Of a stretch of 64,000 bases of DNA, positions 44,079 to 56,200 are shown one piece after another (the stretch's first letter is position 1; the number at the start of each line of letters is the position of its first letter). Under the pieces are notes generated by a model. The model was given only the letters and a program-made list of their open reading frames with translations. It searched no databases and was not told the DNA's origin. The DNA is taken from the NCBI RefSeq assembly GCF_030052815.1, contig NC_079505.1, forward strand, positions 11,281,650 to 11,345,649, read 5' to 3'. The position numbers and the translations under genes are program-made. The DNA is from Hevea brasiliensis (taxonomy: Eukaryota > Streptophyta > Magnoliopsida > Malpighiales > Euphorbiaceae).

Positions 44079-47000
44079 ATGCGTAGAAGCAGAAGAGCTA
44101 CCACTGCACCAGAACGGGATGTGCCAGACAAGGTCTCGACACAGGATGACGCGCCTACCCCAAGGAGGCGAGGCAGGAGACCTAGAGCTGCTCGAGTAGA
44201 AGAGCAGCCGCCATCAGTTCAGGAATAGTCTTTTATGGCCCAGGGTCCTATGGATCCAATTACAGCTACCCTAGTCGGATTGTAGAAAACCATCGATATG
44301 ATGGCACAATATATGGTCCACCCTCTACAACAACAGCAGCCCACCGCACCAAGAGGGAAACCTTACAAACAAATAATTAATTTTAAGAAGTTGGTGCCTG
44401 GTATCTATGATGTAACTGATGATGCTTACCGATTTTTGGACTCCTGCAAACAGGCAGGGGTGGAACTGTAGTTAATTGACAGGAGATTGGTAGAGTGTGT
44501 GCAGCATGTATTGGGGCCAGTGCCAAGGTAATGGATGACAGACTACGTACTACCTCGCATTGAGGGATTATCTTGGACCCATTTTGTGTAACTGTTCATC
44601 AACAGATTTGTACCAGAAAGCTTTAGAGACTAAAAACGGTGGGCATTTGAGGCCTTAAGGCAGAATGGCAGATTCGTAGATGAATATGCTACAGAATTTT
44701 TGAAACTGAGTAGGTATGGCCCCACAGCAGTGGCTATAGAAAATATGAAGGTAAAGAGATTCCTAAGGGGGCTAGACAGAAAGTATACAAACCTGGCCAT
44801 GTTGTTTGATTAGTCTTTTGATGTAGTAATTGATCAAGCCCGACAGATTGAAATCAGCTATGCAGGAGATGACAGCAGCTATGCAGGAGATGACAGCAGA
44901 AGGGCAAAGAAGAATAGAGCAGAGGGTTCTTCAGGTGTTTCCTACATGAGCACTATGGATAGTAGTGGCTAAAGTCATTATAGAGGAAGAAGTAGAAACA
45001 ACAAGAAAGGTGGTTTTAAACACAGATCTCGAGGATTCAAACCAGGGTATGGATCCAATAGTTGTCATAATTTAGGTTATAGCAATTCTGGGTTAGGTTC
45101 AGGATCCTCCTTGGCACCCTGTACGCAATGTGAAAGAGGACATTCAGGACCTTGTATGATGGTTTCAGGAGGATGTTTCTGGTGTGGCCAGCTGAGTCAC
45201 TTTGCTAGAGAATGTCCCATGTTCAGCAAGCCACAGATGGGGTCACAGGGTTCTATTACAAACGTCCCTCATCAATTGTATCCTGTTACTTCCAGCATGG
45301 CGAGCAGTCAATTCAGTAGCCAACAGGGCCGAGGACAAGAAGGACATGGATTTGGAGCTAGGTCAGGAGGTAGAAGTCAACTTCAGGGTTTTGCAATGCA
45401 AGGTAGGGGTCAGGCTCGGGTTTTCACCTTGACACACCAGGATGCTCAGGCTTCCAATGTAGTTGTAGTAGGTATTCTTCTAGTCTATTCCGATGAGGTT
45501 CCTGTTTTAATAGATCCGGGTGTTACACACTCATTTGTCTCTCTCGTTTATGCCATGAGATTGGGTAGGAACCCTACAACCTCAGAATGCCCTTTATTTT
45601 TAGCTACCCCTCTTAGTAACAACATAGACATGGATATGGTTTTTCTGGGTAGCCCAGTGGTAGTGGATGGAAGGATCCTCCTAGCAGACTTGGTTCCTCT
45701 ACCAGTAATGGATTTTGATGTAATTTTGGGAATGGATTGGCTGGCAACTCATTATGCCACTTTAGACTGCAAGAAAAAAAAGGTGTATTTTTATATACCA
45801 GATGTGGAAGAGTTTAGCTTTGATGGTGACAGGAGCGTGGTTCCATATAACTTAGTCTCAGTAATTAGTGCTAGAAAGATGTTGAGGCGTGGGTGTCAGG
45901 GATATTTGGCATTAGTGAGAGATATATCTGTGGAAGGTATTGACATCGAGAATGTTCCTGTTGTCAGAGAATTTATGGATGTCTTCCCTAAGGAGCTTCC
46001 AGGGTTACCAGCAGAAAGGGAAATAGAATTCTGCATAGATATTGTGCTGGGTACAAACCCCATTTCTATGCCACCTTACAGGATGGCACCAGCAGAATTG
46101 AAGAAGCTGAAAGATCGGCTACAGGAGCTTCTGGATAAGGGTTTCATACGTCCAAGCACTTCATCTTGGGGCACTCCTATTCGATTTGCAAGAAAGAAAG
46201 ATGGGTCCTTAAGGTTGTGTATTGATCATAGACAATTGAACAAGGTGACTATGAAGAACAAGTACCCACTTCCTCGGATCGATAATCTATTTGATCAGCT
46301 CCGAAGGGCTAGATTCTTTTTCAAAATAGATCTACAGTCAGACTACCATCAATTGAGAATCAAGAATGAAGATGTACCAAAGATAGCTTTCAGGACTAGA
46401 TATGGTCATTATAGGTTCCTAGTGATGTTGTTTGGACTCACCAATGCACCAATGGCCTTCATGGACTTGATGAATAGGGTGATCAGGCCATTCCTGGACC
46501 GTTTTATTATCGTATTCATAGATGACATTTTGGTATATTCTTGGACCGAGGAATAACATGTGTGGAATTTGAGGATGGTGTTGCAGACTTTGAGGGAGCA
46601 CTAACTATATGCCAAATTTTTAAAATGTGAATTTTGGCTAGAAAGCATCTCGTTCTTGGGACACATGGTTTTTAGTAAAGGCATTCAAGTGGATCCCAAG
46701 AAAATTGAGGGGGTAATTGATTGGCTTAGGCCTACAACAGTCACTGAGGTACGAAGTTTTCTAGGCCTAACTGGCTACTATAGGCGCTTTGTACAGAATT
46801 TCTCCAGGATAACAGCTCCCCTAACTAAGTTAACTCGGAAGAATGTTCCGTTCATTTGGACAGATGATTATGAGGAGAGCTTCCAAAAGTTTAAGGAATG
46901 TCTAACTACAGCTCCTGTGTTGACATTACCGATGAGTGGTGAAGGATATATTGTGTACTGTGATACCTCCAGAGATGGTTTAGGGTGTGTTTTGATGCAG

Positions 47001-48947
47001 CATGGGAAAGTAGTGGCTTATGCTTCAAGGCAGCTAAAGAGGCATGAGCAGAACTACCCCACCCATGATTTGGAAATGGCGATTGTAGTCTTTGCATTAA
47101 AGATCTGGAGACACTACCTATATGGTGAAGTGTGCGAGATATGCACTGACCATAAGAGTTTGAAGTACATCTTCCAACAGAGGGATTTAAACTTAAGGCA
47201 GAGGAGATGGATGGAACTTCTAAAAGACTATGATTGTACCATCCAGTATTATCCTAGGAAAGCCAATGTAGTAGCAGATGCTCTGAGCAGAAAATATTTT
47301 GGCAGCTTAGCGCGCATATTAGTGGAGAGGAGACCGTTGATTCAGAAAATACATGAGTTGGTGAATCAAGGTCTGATCTTAGATATTTCAAATGAGGGGG
47401 TATTATTGGCCCATTTTTCAGTAAGATCATACCTACGAGACAGAATCAGAGTTTCCCAGCACAAAGACCCGCAATTGATGAAGATTGTAGAAAGAGTACA
47501 GCAGGATGAAGGATGTGAATTTGGATTTGCTAATGATGGTGCTCTTATGCAAGGTTCTAGGATATGTGTGCCTGACGTGGACAACCTCAGGAATGACATC
47601 ATGTAAGAGGCACACTATACACCCTACAGTGTCCACCTAGGCTCCACCAAGATGTACCATGATGTAAAGGATAGCTACTGGTGGAATGGCATGAAGAGAG
47701 ATATAGCAGACTTTGTGTCCAAGTGCTTAACTTGTCAGAAAGTGAAGTTTGAACACCAGAGGCCATCAGGGAAGCTGCAAGAGCTCCCTATCCTAGAATA
47801 AAAGTGGAAAATGATTACCATAGACTCTGTAACTGGGTTGCCTCATACCACACGGGGATATGATTTGATATGGGTAATTATAGATCGTCTTACTAAATCA
47901 GCTCATTTTTTGCCTGTGCGAACCACCTATTCTATTGCATAATACAACAAGCTCTATATTCGAGAAATAGTCAGATTGCATGGAGTTCCTATTTCTATAA
48001 TATATGACAGAGGGCCCCAGTTCACTTCTCGATTTTAAAGAAAGCTGCAGAAGGCATTTGGCACACAGTTAAACTTTAGTACCGCCTTTCATCTTTAGAC
48101 AGACGGGCAGTCTGAAAGGACAACTCAGACATTGGAAGATATGCTTCGTATATGTGTCATAGATTTTGGAGGTCAATGGGATGATCAGCTGCCCTTGGTG
48201 GAGTTTACCTACAATAACAGTTATCATTCCAGTATCGGAATGGCACCCTACGAGGCATTATATGGCAGAAAGTGTAGATCTCCATTGTGCTGGATAAAAA
48301 TGGGAGAAGCAAAGGTGTATGATGTAGACCTAGTGCAATACACTTCTGAGATGGTTCCTTTAATCAGGGAACGATTGAAAACTGCTTTCAGTAGGCAAAA
48401 GAGTTATGCTGATCCCAGACGGAGGGATGTAGAGTTTGCAGTAGGCGATTACGTATTCCTGAAGGTTTCTTCGAAGAAGGGAGTTATGAGATTTGGAAAG
48501 AAGGGCAAGTTGGCAACTCAATATATTGGACCTTTTGAGGTTACCGACAGAGTCGGAGCAGTTGCCTATCGGTTAGAGTTATCACCCAGCCTTTCTCATA
48601 TTCACTCTGTGTTTCACATCTCCATGCTCAGGAAATACATACCTGATCATTCTCATATGCTGCAACCAGATACAGTAGAGTTGAATGAAGACTTGACGTT
48701 TAAGGAGCAGCCAGTAGCCATAGTGGACTACCAAGTGAGGCAACTAAGATCAAAACAGATCCCTATAGTTAAGGTTTCGTGGAGGAGCCAGTCAATAGAA
48801 GAATTTACCTGGGAGTCAGAGCAGGACATACGTAACAAGTACCCTTATTTGTTCAATGTGTTATTATGTTCTTTTATTCTGCCTTGTGTAAAATTCGAGA
48901 ACGAATTTTCTGTAAATGGGGAAGAATGTAACACCCCTAATTTTTAA
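44079..48947 (+). pseudogene. Element C gag-pol with chromodomain: 15 stops, no frameshift
   Basis: One frame runs from ATG 44079 to 48947. Gag; CCHC knuckle (45174-45215); protease DPGVT (45513); RT with FIDD (46518-46526); RNase H (about 46935-47290); integrase zinc-binding end (about 47607-47760) and DDE core with its acidic residues still readable; chromodomain-like end (about 48755-48856). Stops at 44226, 44283, 44469, 44529, 44589, 44631, 44811, 44970, 46554, 46602, 47604, 47799, 47940, 48036 and 48096 are all TAG or TAA. An in-frame 21-bp duplication sits at about 44862-44903. The frame runs past the polypurine tract into the LTR. Confidence 0.93.
48890..48926 (+). promoter_or_regulatory. 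Element C pre-PPT hairpin and polypurine tract
   Basis: AAAATTCG and CGAATTTT are separated by 4 nt (48890-48909), followed by AAATGGGGAAGAA before TGTAACACCC. Confidence 0.82.
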
Positions 48948-49957
48948 ATTTAATATTTTATGAGTAAATATTAGTATTTTATTTTATTAAAAATTTTGAG
49001 AAATTATTTGAAATTTCTCGAATTTTAGAAATCGGGTTTGATTTTTCAAAATCAATAAACTTTGTTAATTTTTACAAATTAATTTAAAGGCCACATGGTA
49101 AAACTAAAAATATATTTAAACTCTAGAAATTTTTCTGAGTTTTCTGAAATTTTTTCAGAATTTTTAGGTCTCATTTTTGGTCCTAAGGTAGAGCAAAAAT
49201 TTAATTTCGGGTATCCTAAATCGAACTAGCCAAATCAAACAAAACTGAATCGAACCGGTCCAATCGAATTGGTCCCCTTCCTTCTCTCTTCTCGATGCCC
49301 CACTTGTCCCTCCCATTTCTCTCTCCTCCCTCTCCCTCCGCTCCGGCCACCTCCTCCCCTCCCCTCCCCTCCCCACGTCGCCGGCAACCTTTCAGCCCCT
49401 CCCCCGATGCCAGCTGGCCTCCAGGTCTCCGAAAAATTACGCCAAAAACCTCCCCTATGCGCTCGCGCAACTTCAACTTCGCGGGCCAATTCCAGCCGAT
49501 CCGGCCACCGATTGGACCAAGTCTTGTCCTAAAACCCATCTACACCTCGAGAGCTTTCCAAAAACACCAAAAGCATAAAAATTCATTGAGCGGTTTGTCC
49601 AATTTTTGTCCGAGAAGTTTTAGCCCATTTTGATTTTTGAGTTAGATTTCCCGCAAACCATGAACCCCAGGAAAAATCCGAGAGTACCGGAGTGCTCCCC
49701 TCGACGAGAGCTTCGTGACAATACCCATTTCAAATTTTTTTGACAACGTATTTCGATGGGTCTCACGGAACTTCGCAGTATTTTTCTGGGTATTAAATGA
49801 GCTTAATAAATTCCATAAAAAATTATGTACTAACCCCCGTGTTGTGAGCTTCACGTAGGTACGCTCATTTCGCGAAAATTCGACAGTTGCTTGGGTCTTC
49901 AATTTCGGGCCGGGAAGGCAGGCTACCAAGAAAGCTTCAGAATCGATCGAGATTATA
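48927..49957 (+). repeat. Element C 3' LTR, first part
   Basis: TGTAACACCCC onward, aligned with 28572-29610. Ends with the TTATA target of element E. Confidence 0.92.
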
Positions 49958-52900
49958 TGTAACATCCTCACTTTAGCTAGTCAAATGCCCATCTCTTGTT
50001 CCAGATGACGATGTCGATCGGAAAGCTAGAACGTTCGAAAAAATATTTAAACTAAAGTGAGGAACCATAATTAACTCAAATATTAATAAGAAAAATTTGA
50101 TAAAAATTTTAGAAATAAAATACAACCAAGTTAAATGAGCCGGTGCCCTAGCGATGGGTAACCTAGTGAGAAGTTGCGGTTCTCGCAACTAGGAGCCCTA
50201 GACCCGGGAGAAAAATTATAAAATAATTATTGGGACTCCAGAGAAGGGTCATTGAGGTTCTTATGGCATTAGAATGCCAAGAAAATATATAGAAAAATTT
50301 TTCAATCGGTACAGACAATTTTGGCTCGTTAAGCCAAATGGAGGGCATTTTGGTCATTTCGTCTTCAGAGATGATTTTTGGCCAACTTGTCCAGTTAAAT
50401 AAATTATTTATATAACATAAAATATGATTAAATGTTGTTAAAAATTTAATTAAAATTAATTAGATAAGAAATGGAGAGAAAATGAAAGAAAATGGCATTA
50501 TGACATCATAATGATGTCATTAAAGTTTTTCCAATCAACCCAATGTGGACATATGGCATAAATTTATTTAAAAGAGACAAATGGGCTGAAAAAATAAAAC
50601 AAAAATTAGATTTCTCTTCTCTTCGTCTTCATTGCCGTGAACCTCCTTCATAGCCAAACCATTTTCAAGCTTTCAAAGCTTGATTTTCACTCACTTCTAC
50701 CCAACAAAACCCTAACCTAGCAACACAAAAAAGTGGTCTTGCATCTTGGTGATTCTTTTGGGAGAAAAAAGAAAAGGAAAAGAGCAATCCTAGTAAGTGA
50801 GAAATCTCACTCCATAGAGGTTAGTGACCTAACCTTAGTTTTCACCTTAAATTCATGTTAAGGACTATGTATGAGTGTAAATTACAAAGGAAATTTGTTG
50901 AATACCATTTGTATGCCATCCCTTAAATTTTGGAAGCCTTGGTAGGGTATGATTGTGATGAGTTTTATGGAGTTAACATGCTTGTATGGCTGCCCACAAT
51001 ATGTATCTACTAAGTGGATTGATGAATGAAATGAAAATGCATGGGTTGTAATGTTTGAGTTAGGGTTTGGGGTGGAAAAATGGGACTTTGACCATGTGAT
51101 GATGAAAATAGGTTTTAATGGTCAATTAGTGACCATTTAGTTCTGTTTAAATAAAAAATGAAGTGTGTTGAGTATTGGGATTTGGGTTTGGTGTGGCTGC
51201 CCTTGGTGACCTGCAGAATTGGACATGAGTCCAGCAGGTTTGGGCAGCAATAACTTGAATTATAGAGGTCCAATTGGTGCAAGGCCAATTGGACATGAAA
51301 CTAGACACATAATAGCACAACTTTGGTGAAGAAACCATGCCCAGAAAACCAAACCAAGTTGACCAAAAGTTTGCCCTTATCCGGGTGACTTGCATTCTGC
51401 CTGGGCAAAATGACCAAATGAACAGTGTTTGGTCATTTGGCCATAACTCAGTGTAGAAAGGTCCAATTGACCTGAAATTTTACCAGAAACAAGCTGAGAT
51501 ATAGACCAACAACTTTCATGAAGAAATATAACCCAAATTATGATCAGAACATATTCAAAAGGTGAGTTGCAGTTACTATTCCTAACACTGTAGATTTGGT
51601 CAGTCCAAAAATTCTAGAGAAATTTCAATCCGGCCAGTTGTGATTTTTGGGCCATAACTTGAGCTACAAAACTCCAAATAGAGTGATTCAAAACAAGGAA
51701 ATTCAACTAGACAAAATAAAGAACAACTTCCATGTTGATCATTTTGCCAAATTCCCACTACAAAAATGACCAATGGAACAGTAAATACAAAGCATGAAAA
51801 CTGAAAATTATGCCCAATTAACATTAAGCTTAGAAATGGTATTGGCAACCAATAACAACAAATTTTGAATGCAAAATGTGGTATGTTGGGAGTATTAAAA
51901 TCAATGTACCTATTGTCTATGCAAAAGTCAATATTTTAGTTGACTAATAAAATGAATAGTAACACTAAAACTTGAATTTCAAGAATTGTGAAATTTAAAA
52001 GTGTAATATGCCCTAGTATACCTAACAAGATTAGTTTGGATAGCTTGGCATGCCAATAGAGTTCTGTTAGCAATACTGCATATGACTCCATGTCATTTTG
52101 TATTTCATGGCTTCCTATGCCATTCTGTGACATAATAGCCTTTGGCTATGTTATTTGAGTTGATATACTTGGGTTTTAACTCTGATAATTATTACAGCTT
52201 ATTAGCTATTCTGTTACACACCGGGAGACACAATGTGACCGATGGTGTGATGGTCCGAGGTACTTAGTACCCAGTGCCAGTTTACCCATTTATCCAGTCC
52301 AGTCGACTAGTATGGGTTACTCGGGCAATGATAATAAATCTTACAAATTTTTAATCAAATAATACTGCAATAAATATCAGAAATTAAGTCTACCCAAAAA
52401 TGTAAATATACATTCTGCATACTTATTTTTATTTTATTTTATTTTATTTTATATTGTCACCACTAAGTAGAATTACTTAGCGCGTCGCTTTTGCCACGCG
52501 TAGGTACTGGAGACCTAGCTGGGGAGCCCAGCAGACATTAGACCGGGTGAGCCTTCAAATCTACATCCGGAGTCCAGAGTCACCTCACACCTGCAGTGCA
52601 TATGGTAGGACATAGGACTTTGGGGTAGCATTTGTATTTTGTATTAGTTTTTGGATTGTAACTATAAACTTTTGAAATTATTTGATGATGTAAATATATA
52701 AAATTTCATGTTATAGAAATTTTTTGTATAATGTATGTTGATAATAAAATGTTGAGAAATATTTATGATTGAGCTTCCAATAATGAAGTGAAGAGAAAAA
52801 TTTATGAAATAGTATTGTGATTTGAGATTTTGAGATTGACTTGAAATGTGTATAATGGAGTTTGGATTTGGAAATTATATTGGAAGTGTTTTTAAACAGG

Positions 52901-53101
52901 TTCAGAAGAACTGTTTTTCCAATTTACAGCCGGCACTCTGCCGGATTTTCTATAAAATTTGTGATTAAATTCAGATTTATCAAAAATTGAAAATAAATGA
53001 ATTAAAAGGGATAAATTGTAATTGAAATATGAATTCTTGCTCCGGCACACTGAGTGGCATATCTTGCTCGGCTACACTGTAGACGGGTAAGGGGTGTCAC
53101 A
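49958..53101 (+). repeat. Element E 5' LTR
   Basis: TGTAACATCC to GTGTCACA. Very similar to 57951-61081 except for a divergent patch at about 49983-50040 and a longer TTTTA run at 52424-52453. Confidence 0.95.
50500..50520. repeat. 9-bp-arm palindrome in the E LTR
   Basis: ATGACATCA-TAA-TGATGTCAT. The arms persist in the 3' LTR (about 58492-58511) although the centre is changed. The arms resemble bZIP target sites. Confidence 0.75.
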
Positions 53102-53106
53102 TTTAG

Positions 53107-53118
53107 TGGTATCAGAGC
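53107..53118 (+). promoter_or_regulatory. Element E primer binding site (tRNA-iMet)
   Basis: TGGTATCAGAGC lies 5 nt after the 5' LTR. Confidence 0.92.
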
Positions 53119-53229
53119 ATCGGTTTAGGCGTTTCTGGGCCTAGATAGAGTGCATACCATTGCATTGCATTTGTAAGTGTTGAGGTGACACTGATGCAGA
53201 TCTGTTTGCTTTCTTATTTTGAATAGGAT

Positions 53230-56200
53230 ATGGATCCTGCTTCGCAAAGAGCAGTTGATGAAGAGGTGGAGAGTCGTGCTCCACCAAGGACTGAATCTAG
53301 AGGCAGGGGAGAATCTGCTCCATCGGCAGGGGAGGCACCTGCCCAACCTCAGTTTGCTCTATTTTAGCAAATGACCAAATTCTATCGGCAAATGATGGGG
53401 GCAATTCCACCACCACAACCACAGCCACAACCTCCACAAAGGCTACAGAAGTCCCATCCGAGAAGCTGCGAAAGCATGGGGTCAGACTTCTTTGGGAAGA
53501 GGAGGATGATCCCATGACCTCGTAAAACGGTTGGATAGAACCATCGAGTCTTTGAACAGCTAAATCGCACCCCGAGCGGAACACGGTGGGTCTTTGTGTC
53601 CCTACTTCAGGATGATGCATATCAGTGGTGGGACACAGTAACCAATGAGGTGCAACCGGAATGGATCACCTGAGAATTCTTCCTCATAGAGTTCAGGAAG
53701 AAATATGTTAGCAAGGTGTATTTAGAAGAGCGAAGAAGAGAATTTATCAGTCTGAGATAGAGGCAATTGTCAGTGGTTGAGTATGAGCGTGAGTTTGTTA
53801 GACTGAGCCGATATGGGAGGGAGATAGTCCCTACAGAGGCAGAGAGGTGCAGAAGGTTTGAAGAAGGGCTCAATGACAACATCAAAGTCATGATCACAGC
53901 ATTGGAGATCACAAATTTTGCTAAGCTAGTTGATGCTGCATCAAAAGTGGAAAGAGTCCGAATAAATGAACAAAATAAAAGGGAAAGACAGCAGAAGAGG
54001 GGTCCGGGTCAATCCAGTGCATTTTCTACTCCCAGTAAGAAGAGTAAGGGTCCTCCTGCTCAGAGTTCAGGACCACCACAGGGTCAGGGTCAGTCTTAGG
54101 GGCCCAGACCACAGTTCACACCTAGGAGAGGCCAGTCCACACCATCAGTGGGCAGCTCTCCAGGGACAGTGTTCAGGGGACCAGCCCTGACATCTTACGC
54201 TTGTCGATCTGCCGAAGTGGCATAAGGGGGATTGTTGGCTAGTGACCGGTGCATGCTTACGGTGTGGATCGATAGAACATCAGATCAAGAATTGTCCGAA
54301 GAGGACTACTACGGTTGCTCCAACACAAGCTGATAGACCTGCTCCTACACCACAAAGGGGTAGGAAGCCCGGTAAATCTAAGGCAGCTGGTCCATCACTG
54401 AGGCCTGCATCTGAGTCAGCTGAGAGGCCAGACACTAGAGTACCTGCCAGGGCCTATGCCATCAGAGCTCAGGAGGAGTAAGATGCCTCGGATGTCATCA
54501 GGGGTACGTTTTCCCTCTACAACACTTCTGTGCATGCATTGGTGGATCCAGGATCCACTTATTCCTACATTTGCATCAAACTACCCATAGAGGGGGGAGT
54601 TCCAGTAGAGGAGAGTGATCAAGACATTCTGGTCATAAATCCACTAGGCCACAGTGTGGTAGTGAATAAAGTATATAAAGGTTGCTCGTTGAGGATTCAG
54701 GGGTATGAATTCTCAGCAGACCTAATTGAATTGCCCTTCCACGAGTTTGACATGATTTTGGGAATGGACTGGTTGTCATGTCATCAGGCAATAGTTGATT
54801 GCAAATTGAAAAGGATTTCTCTGAAAACTTCTGAGGGTAATGAGATCACTGTTGTGGGTGAAAGGACAGATTTTCTGTCCAATGTTATCTCAGCCATAGT
54901 TGCAAGAAGATTGATGAGAAAAGGCTATGAAGCTTACCTAGCACACGTGGTTGATACTAGGCAAGCTAAGCCAAACCTGTGTAATATACCCACAGTAAGA
55001 GACTTCCCAGATGTATTTCCTGAAGAGTTGCCTGGTTTACCACCAGAAAGGGAAGTCGAGTTTGCTATTGAGGTAATGCAGTCTGACACCCATTTCAATT
55101 GCTCCTTATAGGATGGCACCCACTGAATTGAAGGAGTTCAAAATTCAGTTGCAGGAGTTACTCGATAAGGGGTTCATACGCCCCAGTGTGTCACCATGGG
55201 GAGCTCCGGTGCTGTTTGTGAAAAAGAAGGATAGAACCTTGAGATTGTGTATTGATTACCGGCAGTTGAACAAAATAACTGTGAAGAATAAATATCCATT
55301 ACCCAGAATTGATGATTTGTTTGATCAGTTGAAGGGAGTCGGTGTATTTTCAAAAATTGATCTCAGATTAGGGTATCATCAGTTGAGGGTAAATGATGCA
55401 GATGTGTCAAAAACTGCATTCAGAACCCGGTATGGGCACTATGAATTTTTAGTGATGCCGTTTGGGTTAACAAATCCACCAGTAGCATTTATGTACCTTA
55501 TGAACCGTATCTTTCATCCATATCTAGATCAGTTTGTAGTGGTCTTTATTGATGATATTCTGGTGTATTCCAAGACCAGGGAAGAACATGATGAACATTT
55601 GAGGATTGTTCTGCAAACCCTGCGAGAAAAGAAGCTGTATGCTAAGCTGTCCAAGTGTGACTTCTGGATGAGTGAAATCTCTTTCCTTCGACACATAGTA
55701 TCAGCAGAGGGGATTAGAGTGGATCCCAAAAAGATAGAAGCAGTGATGGAATGGAAGCCTCTCAGAAATACAACTGAGGTCAGAAGTTTCTTGGGACTAG
55801 CTGGGTATTACAGAAGATTTGTGAAGGGGTTCTCTCTTATAGCTGCTCCAATGACCAAGTTGTTGCACAAAAATGTGAAATTTGGCTGGAACGACAAGTG
55901 CCAAGCCAGTTTTGAGAGGCTGAAGGCTATGTTGACAGAAGCAACAGTGTTAACACAGCCAGTGTCAGAAAAAAACTTTGTGGTCTATAGTGATGCCTCA
56001 CATAATGGGTTAGGGTGTGTATTGATGCAAGAGGGGAAAGTGATCGCCTATACTTCCAGGCAGTTAAGACCACATGAACAGAACTACCCTACTCATGATC
56101 TGGAGTTAGCAACAATTATCTTCGCACTGAAGATATGGAGGCATTATTTATATGGTGAAAAATGTTACATCTATACAGACCACAAGAGTCTAAAATATTT

